NCBI GenBank assembly: GCA_902702965.1
Contig: CACRXP010000163.1
Location: forward strand, 332,799-396,798
Direction of reading: 5' to 3'
Length of the DNA stretch: 64,000 nucleotides
Source: Spirometra erinaceieuropaei
Taxonomy: Eukaryota > Platyhelminthes > Cestoda > Diphyllobothriidea > Diphyllobothriidae
The notes beneath the pieces were generated by a model that searched no databases, was not told the DNA's origin, and worked only from the letters and a program-made list of their open reading frames with translations. The translations under genes and the position numbers were made by a program. Below, one piece after another: positions 47,801-59,800 of this stretch (within the stretch, counting starts at the first letter, position 1; every line of letters begins with the position of its first letter).

Positions 47801-50800
47801 AAGATCTGCATGCATGAAGCTGAAAGACCGGCTTCGATTACGTTTATCGTCTATGTCTATTGATATGACGTTGATCAAAACCGTATCGATTAGCCCTACG
47901 TTCTGCTGTTCTCGCCAGGAACCCACCCCAGCTAGAACTAGAGACACAGCTCAAGAACCTCATAAATCAAACACATGACCTTCAGTCGGTTTTGGCAGAC
48001 AGCGTGCAACACCTTAAGCCCACGTTAGTCAACTGCTTTTATCAGTACCTGAATGGTAGCCAGAAATGCCGAAGTCTACTGACGAAGTCGCATATTAAGA
48101 AATTAAAGCAACTCCGACAGAACGAGGATATTCTGATAACGAGACCAGACAAAGGATCTGGTGTTGTTTTAATGGACAGGGCCAACTACATCACAAAGAT
48201 ACAGTCAATCCTGTCAGACCAGGAAAAGTTCCGCAAGGCAGAAAAGGAGAAGGATCAAACAGATGAGGTTGAAGCACAGCTGACTGACTGTTTGAAAAAA
48301 ATTCAAATTAATGGTTTCATAAGCTAACACGACCTAGAGCCCCTTTGACCCGTCGGCATGCATATTCCTCGGTTATATGGCTTGCCAAAGAGCCACCACG
48401 ATGGTACACCGGTTCGTACAATCCTACACATGAGAAATTCACCGCATCATGCGATAACAAAGTGGCTAACGGAGAAACGTAAGCCCATACAATACCAGCT
48501 AGCACCACTTTGTTATCGGGATACTTTTGAATTTGTTAATGGCGTTAAAGATCTCGACCTAAACGGAATGATTATGTTTTTGCTAGACGTCTCGTCTCTT
48601 TTTACGAAAGTATCGGTCACAGAAACCGTCAATTACCTCTGTGAATTCATTGCCTCTAATCATCAGGATATAGGAATGCTGGTGGACGCACTCAAGGGAC
48701 TGCTACTGAGATGTACCCTAAACGTACAGTTCCTATTTGATAACAGTCTGTATAAACAAATAGACGGAGTAGCTGAAGACTCGCCCCTTAGTCCTCTTTT
48801 GGCGAACGTACTTATGGGCAAGTCAATGGTCTGAGATACTATGGACGTTACGTGGATAATATATTCGCGATTGCATAGTTAGGAAAGGACTAAATAAAGG
48901 ACATAAAGCCTCTGTCCTCGTCCACAGGATAGACACATATGACTGTGTAGATGTCGGACAGGCATTCCGAGTGGTTTACAAGCTCCTGTCAAGCTATCCA
49001 AAATCCCTTGGACAGTGTCTGTTGGTAACAGCAGAGACGGCTGCAATCAGGCTATACAAACCAGTTCTTTGCGCACAAAAGAAGTCCGTACAGGCTCCAG
49101 AGTGACCATGGGCCAAAGCCACCATGCCAGCCACTCGTGCTAGTGCCCATCATTTCCTTCCTCCCCTGACACTGACGGTAATTTTGTTTTTCACCTCACC
49201 CACCCCGCCCTTCCCTCCAACCCCCCGCTGCAAAATAACTTCTGCTTCCCACATTTTCTTATTAATCGTTTCAATAGCAATACGAATGCACAGGCCTGGA
49301 GAGAATGAATCTAAAGCTTACGTATGCTCGCCCAGGTGTCTTCTGAAAATGAAAGCTATTAAGTAATTTTGCGGTGAACGTCTATCCCGTACGAAAAATG
49401 GACTACCATTCAGGCGCGAATTGGCCGGTCTGAGATTGGTCAAGAATGCTTAAACGGCATCAGACGTGGGAATTCGCCCATCGTAAACGGTGATGTCCAT
49501 CGTGTGCCCCATGGCATGGTGGGCGCAGAGACGATGGCTTACATGTGGACTACTGCTGCAACTTTCCCCGCGTCCTTCCGCTCTCACCCCACTCCTAACA
49601 GTGACTGCTATAACCCCCCTCCCCCCTCCCCCACATTCCCACACTCCGCCTGTTTTATGGAGAACTTTTATCGATTTCTCTTATCGCTGACATGTTTTAC
49701 TTCTACCCCGTTCCCATATAATTGTACTGGCCCAACGAGAATTTATCGAAAGCTACGTATGCTCGCAACCTCGTCCTCTGATTACTGTTATGGGAATTTT
49801 GGCAACTTTAAAACACATGTGGCGTAGTTTATAATGATAGCGGACGTTCGCCGTATCTGCCACGTTCTTTCCTCATCCGGGCTAAGAAGACCGGAGGCGG
49901 AACAAAACTAAACAGCGCACGTGTGGGCAGGCTTTCACACAAACACCAAAGGGGGAGGGCAGTTCCGATTCCAAGTGGGTGGGGGTGCGATAGAAGCAGT
50001 TACAGCCAAAACTCTCCGTCCCGAGAGGAGCACCGAGTTATCACTGAAATTGGTGGTCTTCTGTACCACGCCTTTTCAGCGCACCATGATAGGTTAAGCG
50101 CACGTTAGATGGTCGTCTACAGTGAGAAAATGCGCTGGGGCGCCGTGGAGATGCATACTCGGAGTCGACGTTATTCTCCCTTTCTTAAACACCAATCCAC
50201 TGTCCGAGCCGGTCAGTTATCTGACGCGGGAAATGGGCTTAAGTGGCTGGCGGGACGTGAGCACGTGCCCAGGCGTGTCGTGCCTTAATTTGGCCGGCCA
50301 CCTGTTGATCCAAAGCGTCTCACATGACCGGCTGTAGGGAGCCTGACGAAACAACAGTTGGATGTGGTTTGGTAGCCCCACCTGAAGCAAGCAAACCCAA
50401 GTCACCTCTAATACGGAATCGGTGGTAATAGAGATTTTTATAGGCGGGGCCGGGGAACACACAGACGACGAGGTCAAGTAGTTGTATGCAAAAGAAAAGC
50501 TATCGGGAATGCGCGGATGTACCTTGAATGGGTGTGAAATAGTTGGGCTAACACCTAACACTGACCTATAACCCCAACCCCTAACCATAGCCCCTAAATC
50601 CTAAACCTTACCCTTAACCCCAACCCCAACACTATTGTGTCCATCAGGTGGGACTACTAAACCACATCTTACCGAAATAAGTACTGCTGCTTTTGAGTAC
50701 GAGATGTCTCCTGGTACTTACCCCATCTAATGTCCGATCTGAAAATATTGGTGATAACCTGGAGCTCAGCATTTGCTTAATCGGTGCAACTCCGTCTGAT

Positions 50801-53800
50801 TTACAGACGCCGAATAGGCGTCACTGGCTTAACCTTCTCAACAAATCGCATAACTAGCAGGTTTCGTTCATATCTGCCTCACCAGCGCTGCAGTTCCTGT
50901 GTGTTCTTTCGCACAAAGCCATAACACAGCCTATTATAGCAATAATTAATTCTTGCTGCAGAAATTAACAATTCGAGCAGTAGTTGTGACTTTCAGATAC
51001 ACCGCTTTTTGGGTTTGCAGGCTTATGATACGTCGAGAAGAAGACCATGGACAAGGGTATAGTTTATGGCCGGGGTTACTTACTCTGGGGAGTAATTGTG
51101 CTAAAAGCAAATAACTGGCGATATTTATTTGTACGTGTTAAAGGAAGAAATAAAATAGACCTCATGGTGGCTGTGGCATGAAGGTGGTCAAGATGCTTTA
51201 AAGTAGTCATCAGAGTCAAAATACGACAATATATTATCTTTTTGCAAATGGCCGCAAGGAAACATTAAATTCATTTACTATCACCATTGCATAGTAAAAA
51301 TGGTGTCCCCTTTTAATCGGTAACAAAAAGCGGTACCAAAAAGTTCTTGGGTGTCCAGCTCTTCTGCTCAACATAAATGCTCCCTGGGGAAAGAAACATG
51401 AGATGGAACTCATTATCTACCACTTACTATCTTGGGAAGTAGTTGCAGCGGAATACAGCTTTGAGCAAATCAAAAGAAATTCATATGGAATAGCTCCTGA
51501 TGATTACAAACATGTCATAACATCGGCGCCGAAAACCTGACTAACTTTAGAGAAAGACTCGAACGTCATCTTCTCCAGATATATGAGAACGCATAAGAGT
51601 TCCCTAAGTTTGGTCAACCAATTTGCCTGAGGAAGTTAAGAACTTTCTTCGACAGGACCCGAAAGGTGGTTTTGTGTGTTCTGCTTAAAAGTGACGATGG
51701 AATTCGACACTGAGGTTTTTCCAGTCTGAAAGGCAATGTCCAGGCCGGAACGCTGCAGGAAGGAGTGCAAATAGCGAAGCCAGATCATCAGATTTAGTTC
51801 GTTTGTCAAGCGATTCTGACATGAGGTATGAGGTTGAATCGGTGGCTACTATGAGGAAATTCAGTCGACAAGTTAACGTGGTTACTTTATGTAATTTTCC
51901 TAATTATTACTACAGTCCAGATCATGGACTATAAGAGGTCTCCATTCTTGTAAACTCAGGACCAGTGAAACTTATGAATCATGAATGGAAGAGAATATGC
52001 GCATCTCAGGTTATTGTTTAAAAGAAGAGGAAGACACGATCACTGGGACGGTAGATTTACTGGCCTTAGCCTTCGAATTCGAACTGGAGTTCATCATCAG
52101 AGACTGCTAGGGTGCAGCAACGTGTGAACATTTATATCGTTTTGCCGGGAGGGGGGGACTACGTCCGGGACCAGGTCTGGTTTGTGCTGCCTGACCCACA
52201 ATGGCCCCCCGGGTTGGTGACGCCCACGCCAACTCCATCAATAGACACATTGATTTGCCTGCGTGTTATCACGCGCTCCACCCACGCAGCCAGGTGGCGC
52301 AGCTCACGTCACCTCGAAGTAAAAACGGCGTCACCACGCCGGGGGACCACCGTGGGTCAGGCGGCACAAACCAGACCCTCACGGCACAACGATATAAATG
52401 TTCACACGTTGCTGCACTCTAGCAGTCTCTGATGCTGAACTCCAGTTCGAGTTCGAAAGCTAAGGCCAATAAATCCACCGTCCTAGTGATCGTGTCTTCC
52501 TCTTCTTTTAAACATTTTTTGAATCGCCACCGAAATCCAGGAATAGCATTTTACCTCTGTAATCGACGTAGAGGTTTATTTGTCTTAGGAAATAAGGAAT
52601 TGGCATTACCGACAAAGACAAGGGAGACTGGAATGGCCATTTCTGGCTTATTAGCCGTCGTCAGCCAGCNNNNNNNNNNNNNNNNNNNNNNNNNNNNNNN
52701 NNNNNNNNNNNNNNNNNNNNNNNNNNNNNNNNNNNNNNNNNNNNNNNNNNNNNNNNNNNNTCCACCAGGGGGTTTTAGGCAAATTTTTTAAAACAAAATT
52801 TTTCCTAAAAATATTTTGTGTTAAGTATTCGCAGGTCAACTTTAATGAAACATTCGGTTTCAGGGAGCTGATTTGCCAAATTACAACACGCCAGCCGGGT
52901 ATTATCCAAAAAAGTGGAAACAGATTTGTCTATGTGCGAAGTAAAGGAGCCAGATAGGGTACGAACAGAATTTAGTGCTTTTAGTCTACATGTGGCCTGT
53001 GCCCATATAACCACGCCAAACACTGTGACTGATGTCTATTAACGTCAGATCCCCAACCGTTAGTGTAGTTAGCACTTACAATCATCCACAGTATTGCAGA
53101 ATATCTTGGCTGGAGTAATAATAATTAATATGGACCCATCACTGTATGATTGAAAAACGAAAGGTAATTTCGAGAATCCAGTGGGACCCAGGTGGGTATT
53201 CTGATGGTTTGGAAGGTGATATGCGGCAATCACACTATTTTTCACGAGGAGAACACGAAAATCCGGGACCCCAGCAGTCCCCTTTCTTTTCGTGCGAAAA
53301 CCTTGTCTACCTTGCGTGGACCCGGTCGTGTGCGGCACGCGTAGACGCGCTGTTTATTCTGTCAGCCACCACATCCTATCCTGCCTTCGGTCTTCTTGAC
53401 TCTATCCTTTACACTGGGCCTGGAGGGTGAGGGAGGAGTGAGTGAGGTAGGCGCAGAGCAAGTATACCATTACTGTAAGCTAATTCACGCGTAACTCATC
53501 GTCCCTGCGCCCAAACTTCTCTGGGGCACACGGTGGACATAGTCGGAATCGACGACTGCACTGTCAATCATTAAAAGTCGTAAAACAAGGCGGCTCGACA
53601 TTCCTTTGGAACAGCATACTAACTCAAATCAAAAGTGTGCATCGGCTGGGAAAGCAATATACAAGATTCGCTCGGTCAGGGTAACAAGTTCTGGATTGTT
53701 TTTTTTCCCGAGGATGAAAAATACGAAGGTGGCGTATCAAAATAAAAGAGAAGCCCGGTTTTTTAGGACAAACTGATGGGACCAGCGGCTTTGGTCTACT

Positions 53801-56800
53801 TTTGGCGCATGACTGATGAGCTTATCAAGTAAGAACTTTCACAACTTCTCGAATTCTTCTTGTGAAACTCGCCCTTTGCTATCGTCTTGATAACCTGTTT
53901 TATTGTTTCAATCTCATCACATACAACAACTGGACTGCAACTTTCTTTTCTACGCATGGATTTTTTTATTGGTTTATTGTCTATTGTGTTGTCCTTTAAA
54001 TTGACTTGAGCACATCCGCGTTCAAATTCAGCACTAATTCTTCCAAATGTGAACGTTCCTGCAGATACGAGTCGGGTTTCAATCGAAGAAGACTGAGATA
54101 ACGCCAGCTAGAGAATCACAACTTCCTTTTGTCTTTGAGGTAAAATATCGGACGTTATTTTCGACTGCTTATTCTCTTCTGGCCAGATGTCTAGACCGTT
54201 ATAAAGCGAACACGAGCATGTAATTGGGGTAATTCATCTGCGGAAGCTTGAGACTCACGGTCCGGAGGACAGAGTGGTGAATGACGTAGAAGTTGTTTAT
54301 AATAAGCAAACCTTGTACAGTATCCAACTCATGGCGACAATGTCACACTGGTAGGGCAAAGTCAGAGCGACTGGGGATCAGTGATGGCGGGGCTAACGAA
54401 AACAAATGCCAGAGGTCGCACACGTGACAGTCGTCACGCTTGTATGAACCAGGTTTCAAAGAGGGAGCTCAGATCTCTGATCAAACTAAGTTATCATAAT
54501 GGCCTTAGTGAAGACTTCATTGCAGTCTGGCCATCAGTTCGTAGGAGTCTACAATTGCCCACTCATTTTAATAATCTTCCAAGACATGACTTTTAGAGTG
54601 TCGTGATGATTTAAGGCGCATATGATGTCTATACTTGGTCCTAGTCCGATAGTCGCTACTCTCAATCTCTCTCTTCCACCTTACAATCTTACATTAACAA
54701 GTCTGAGCCAAGTCGACTTAAGGTAAGATCGAGCATATAATCACAATGGAATATGAACACCCCACTCTCGGCGGCTTGTTAGAGTGGAACGCCCTTCAGT
54801 GATGGTTTGCTGTGAAACAAGCTGACACTCAATCCGCAGGGTACTTGAAGTCACCATCTCCAGGCGTGGAGGAGCGCTAGTCAGGCAGGTTGGATACACA
54901 TAAAAAAATAACAAGTCAAAACGATAAAACGCCAGCAATGGCGTCTGCCATCCGATATGGCTTTAGCTTAAGACCTCAGAAATGACCTGTTCTTGTGCAT
55001 ACTCACCGAATCTCCATGAAGGAATACAACTTGGTGAATATGAATCATGCTACGGAGTCTGCTGCAACCGACGCGTCCGGATCTCTAACAGTGGGGTGAG
55101 CGGCAATCACTTGAACTGGTATTATTTGTCAAAGGGAGAAAGTTTGTGTTGCCCGCTGGAACGTGCGCACTACTAAAGGTCTAGGCACACAATTCCGGAC
55201 AATGTATACCGCCTCCAACTATGGTATTAGAACCGTCCGCCCCATGGGCAATAAGTGCGCCAGGGTTTGACATCATCAGCCACTTTTGCTATAGCGTGTG
55301 TGCGCTAACTCGGGCAGAAGTGGTATCGAGTTTGCGGTACATTGAAAGTCGAATAAAGCGTTCATGGTTGTGGACACAATCTTTCGCCTAATCGCCCGCA
55401 TATGGCTTAATAAATAGCATGCGTTTATTTGCTGTTTACGCCACTAAGCTCAACGCAGACTAGAGGTGACCTCCATGCCCGCATTCACACACACACCTGA
55501 AAAGGAGACTGTGCTGAGCCCCGGAGCGTTCACAAATGCCACTTCACTTCGAAAGTTCGATGGTGGTAAACTTTGGTGGACTGTAGCAGTCTGCTGATTT
55601 TAGTTGTTGGGAAGCTATGACGCCGGGTTGCCCGGCGAAAATGAAGAACTGGCCTATACGGGCTCTACAGGCTCCGCTTACGAACCTAGGTCTCAACAGC
55701 CGCAGACCCAAGGACGGGCTATTGGCTAGCATTATCCAACTGGTGGATGGTGTGCAACGTGCCCCAACCACCGGGAAACCTGGCTTCAGAATATTATGTC
55801 CGCAGACAACAGGGTCGGTAGGAATCCCATCGAAGCCAATACTGTCAGAAACTTTCGGGGACACTGGCATGTCCTATCTGTCACTTCGGCATCCTTTGAG
55901 GGGCATATCAGTGGTCAACCAGATTTTCAATGTTTACCCAGAACTCTCTATCAGGTCACCGAATGTGTGAGTGAAGCACTGGTAGGAACAATTTACCAAG
56001 TTGCTCAGCTGTTCAACTCTGGTCACGTCCAGCAACAGCTCTCTCGCAGCTGATTCTACAATTTCCGTGTTATGCCAGAAAATTGGCTCGGAACTGGAGC
56101 GGCCGTCCACTAAAATGGGCGGTATGTTATTGCCGACAAAGACAAGGGAGACTGGAATGACCATTTCTGGCTTATTAGTTGTCGTCAGCCAATCATAACC
56201 AACCACGAAGTGTGGAACACCCGAGGCTCGTATTTGCGACCTGTTAGTTAGAAGTTCAAAGCCTCTAACCACTGGGCAACGGGCGCGTGCTTTACCTGTT
56301 ACTACAGTAGCCTTTGAGGTACAGATCAGTGGTTGGTTAGAAAACAGGAGAGTGGGTAGACCTCCCCATCAGGATGCCGACTGCGTGAGTACCGTGCTGG
56401 CAAGAGCAATTTACCGAGTTGTTCAGCTCACCAAACCCGGTTAATTACAGTAGCTGATCTTAGAAATCCCCTCCTGTAACTGTGACTGTGGACCTCGAAC
56501 TGCCGCGGAAATTCGGCGATTAATCAGCGTTCTCGAAGCAGCCGAGCCTAAGCATGGAGGAACTGGCACCTGGATTCTATAAAAGTTGTTCTTTTGCAAT
56601 GTTTATAAGCTTTAAGGCAGTGTCGAACCTTGAGCCTGTTTCGAAGGACTATAGCAATGGCACGCTCCCCATTTTATTCAGGAAGGGTGACCGGACGGAA
56701 TGCCACAAGTACAAATGCATCAGCCGTTGCCATTTTTCAGATGAAAGTACACGTCCATTGTGACAACAGTAGTCACAGTTCTTGGTCTTAACACTCGCCT

Positions 56801-59800
56801 TGCGGGATGTCAGGTTCTGTAGGTTGACGGGTCATCGCGACCACCCACTGTCTTCCGGTCTGGTGCTAAGGACAAAACAGTGATTGAGAAACAATAAAAG
56901 GAGCACTCTAAGAGGAAAGGACGTACAATTAAAATTTCGGCGGGAATCGGGAACTTGAACTTCTTCTTGAAACGAGGATTTATGAGGTTGCGGAAGAGGT
57001 AGAGGACGGCAATACAGATAATGGAGATGACCAGTGTAGCAATGTTTGTTTGTGCGAGTCTGGACAGGACCGCGTAGTACGACTAAAATCAAAAGGACGA
57101 GGTTTATTTGGATGCGTGCGAAGTAAGGCCACATTTTCCTAAGTTAACAGAGGATGGAGGTGATAGTAACATTGATATATGGGTGAGACACGAGAATATG
57201 GACCCTCGTAATATAGGAGAACTTGCTCTAAATTCCAAGACATTTAGAGGCTGGGATGGTTAGAATCAGAGTCAGCACAGTTGAGTTGAGAGCGAGGCCA
57301 TCTAGAGTACGGGGGGAGCATAGTTCCGTGTCCGACCGATATAAGTCCGTTTGAGGCTGAAGCCTTTCGAGATAAACCAGGCAAAAATTCAAGCCCTACT
57401 TTTGTGGATGTTGCAAGCTGCCGGTAAGCGGTCCGTATAAAGGAAAACGAGCTTAATTCAAAGCTCTTTCAGTCCTTGTTGTAAATATCGGAGAAGGAAG
57501 GAATAAGGTTTCCAACGTCCGCACCTCTAGAGGCAAGATGTGGTTATGTAGCCCCACCAGGTGAACACAAAACTGCTGGGATTGGCGTTAGGGGTTAAGG
57601 TTAGGGGCTCGGGTTGGGGATTATGGTTAGGGCAATTATTTCTCAACCACTTAAAGTACAACCGCGCATTCCCAATAGCTTTTCTTTTGCATGCAACTAC
57701 TTGGCCTCGTCGTCTGTGCCTTCCCCGGCCCACCTGTAAAAACTCCTATTGCCACCGGTCCTGTATTAAAGGTGGTTGGAGTTTGTTTACTCCAGGTGGG
57801 GCTACAGAACCGCATCAGACCAGAAAAACCAATAGTTATTTCTTGTGAAGAATAAAAGGAGAGCAAAGTCAGACGTTTATAACGATATACACGGTTACAG
57901 TAGATGCTTACGATTTACTCATCATAGCTATGATATCGTGTCGTAGCCAGGTTTTCACATCCCGCCAAGGCGGTGAAATACCTCGGCTGATCTCCGCATA
58001 AGTCCACGAATACAGTCTGGTGTTCGTAGAAAGTAAAACACGACCTATCTTATGGTAAACAGACAAACAGCCTGTGCGAAACTTAATAGTTCCGGGTTAG
58101 CCAGTCGCCTACCAAAGTGACTTAGGAAGTTGACCAAAAAGGCCAACATCAACAAAAAGCTTTCCGAATCCAGACTAGGTTCGCCATGACACCTCGATTT
58201 CGGTAGAACTATGGCGACAGTAGAAAGGCCACAAACAAAAACACTCATTCGCCTGTCGTAGTACCTACCAAGTGAGTCGAAGGTAAAAACAGATTTTGAA
58301 GCTGTCCCCGGAACAACAAACCTCTAGGACTGAAGCAGTGAACAGAATATAGGATACGAGAACTTGTTGCAAATTATGTAAACACTGTTCTAGTAAGAAG
58401 GCCTCGGGAATTTTATAGTAAAATGGGTCCAATGACTTCATAAAAGAGCTTTTCACATTCACTGATGGTGTCTCTAGAAATTCGTCAACAGTGAAACCAG
58501 GCGTATGTCAATAAATAACTGGCCATATTTAGAGACAGCGCAAGACTAGAATGGTCTTTTGCCAGAAGCAATCTTGTCCTTCTTCCAAAGCTGGCACCGT
58601 TCAAAAACGCGAACGCGCTTCTCGATTTCGTGTAACCCCCTTGTGCCGTTCAGGGGACGTTTGACTGATGGAAGGGCACTCCTCATTTGTTTGCGTGGCT
58701 TCCTAAAATGCCATATTTATCAAATCCTGTTTTATAAGGTACTCTGAAGGTACTGAACGTTATGAAGGAAAAGTTTGCGGGACAACCCCAACCTTTACGG
58801 AAAAAATAGGGTTTTACACTTTAACTTCGACGAATACTCGCAGGCCGAATTACATCACGCGGCTGGCACAGGCAAGGCAGACCGGCCATGCCACAAACGC
58901 AGGCCGAGAAGGCACGAGACTTGTGGATTCTAAATCACTATTTCCTGTCCGATCGCCTGCTGCAGGCGACAATTCGAACGTAAAACGGCACTTCAGTAAT
59001 CCGTCCTGAAATTGGAAGAGACCACTGGCATTCACTTTTACCAGCATTAAGCTGGGAACATTACAGGAATAGTTACCAATTATACGAATTATCGCTATAT
59101 TTTGCCAGTCTGTTGAGTTCGACAACGTGCAGCTCAGATGTATGCAAAACGCCCCGACCAAGCCTTCAACTTCGTATCCCAAAATCCTACCTCAGGTACA
59201 TGAAGAAAATCTAGATAGAATAAAACAGTTAGAGCATATAATTATTTTCCATCCTCCCCGTAATTTCGGGAGCAAAATAGTAACCTTCGAACGGAATACT
59301 CAGCCGTTCGTATTTATCTTTTGTCTCAAATTGATGCAGAGTGTAAAAATCTAGCCATAGTTCATAATCCTTTTCTTTTTGGAAACGAAACATGAATTGT
59401 TAATGGCGGAGAGCCTTCATATGCCCCAAATAAGCGTAAAATCATTAAAAATGACGACGCAAATAAGAGAATAAGGCTGTTTTTAGTTTTAGCGCTAAAA
59501 CGCAGATTTTTCCTGACCTTACCGCCATAGACTGATTACTCTAGTACAGCAAGAAGGTCCAAAATTTACAAATGATATTAACTACTTTGTTGCGGTATCC
59601 GCTTGCAAGTATTTGAAACTTTTGTATTCAATCAGCTTTCACATTTCGCACAGTAGTGTGCTGATTTAGGCCAGAAACGTTTGTTTCTGTGGACTGTCTG
59701 CTTACGAGTCTTTATCACCAGACCTATGCGATTTCGTTATAAGCCAGTAATTGGTGGCACTAACAGAACCACGGGCTGAATTTGGCATGCATTTGATTAC

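Larger units (their letters stand above)
52020..52510 (+). mobile_element. Penelope-like element end with inverted terminal arms
   Basis: Between the arms (52025-52132 on the - strand, 52390-52505 on the + strand, ~92% alike) a frame reads NSINRHIDLPACYHAL, the end of a PLE GIY-YIG protein. The arms share GATATAAATGTTCACACG, TTGCTGCA and AAGGCCA(A/G)TAAATC. An inverted copy of the 3' terminal repeat on the 5' side is a known PLE arrangement. The body is almost entirely deleted. Confidence 0.8.
47382..56926 (-). other. 9.5-kb SLC26 intron with PLE, MITE, SINE and R1 copies
   Basis: GTACGT donor, TTCCCTTTCAG acceptor. Contents listed separately. The part from 50670 to 52020 holds no element I can name; a Lys/Leu-rich broken frame at about 51400-51700 might be a retroelement gag relic, but I do not claim it. 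From 53600 to 55550 I see nothing recognisable. Confidence 0.8.

Noticed and set aside
49124..49690. Pro/Thr-rich frames near C-rich tracts
   Set aside because: Low-complexity translation of CCCTCCC-type sequence beside a partial R1 copy.
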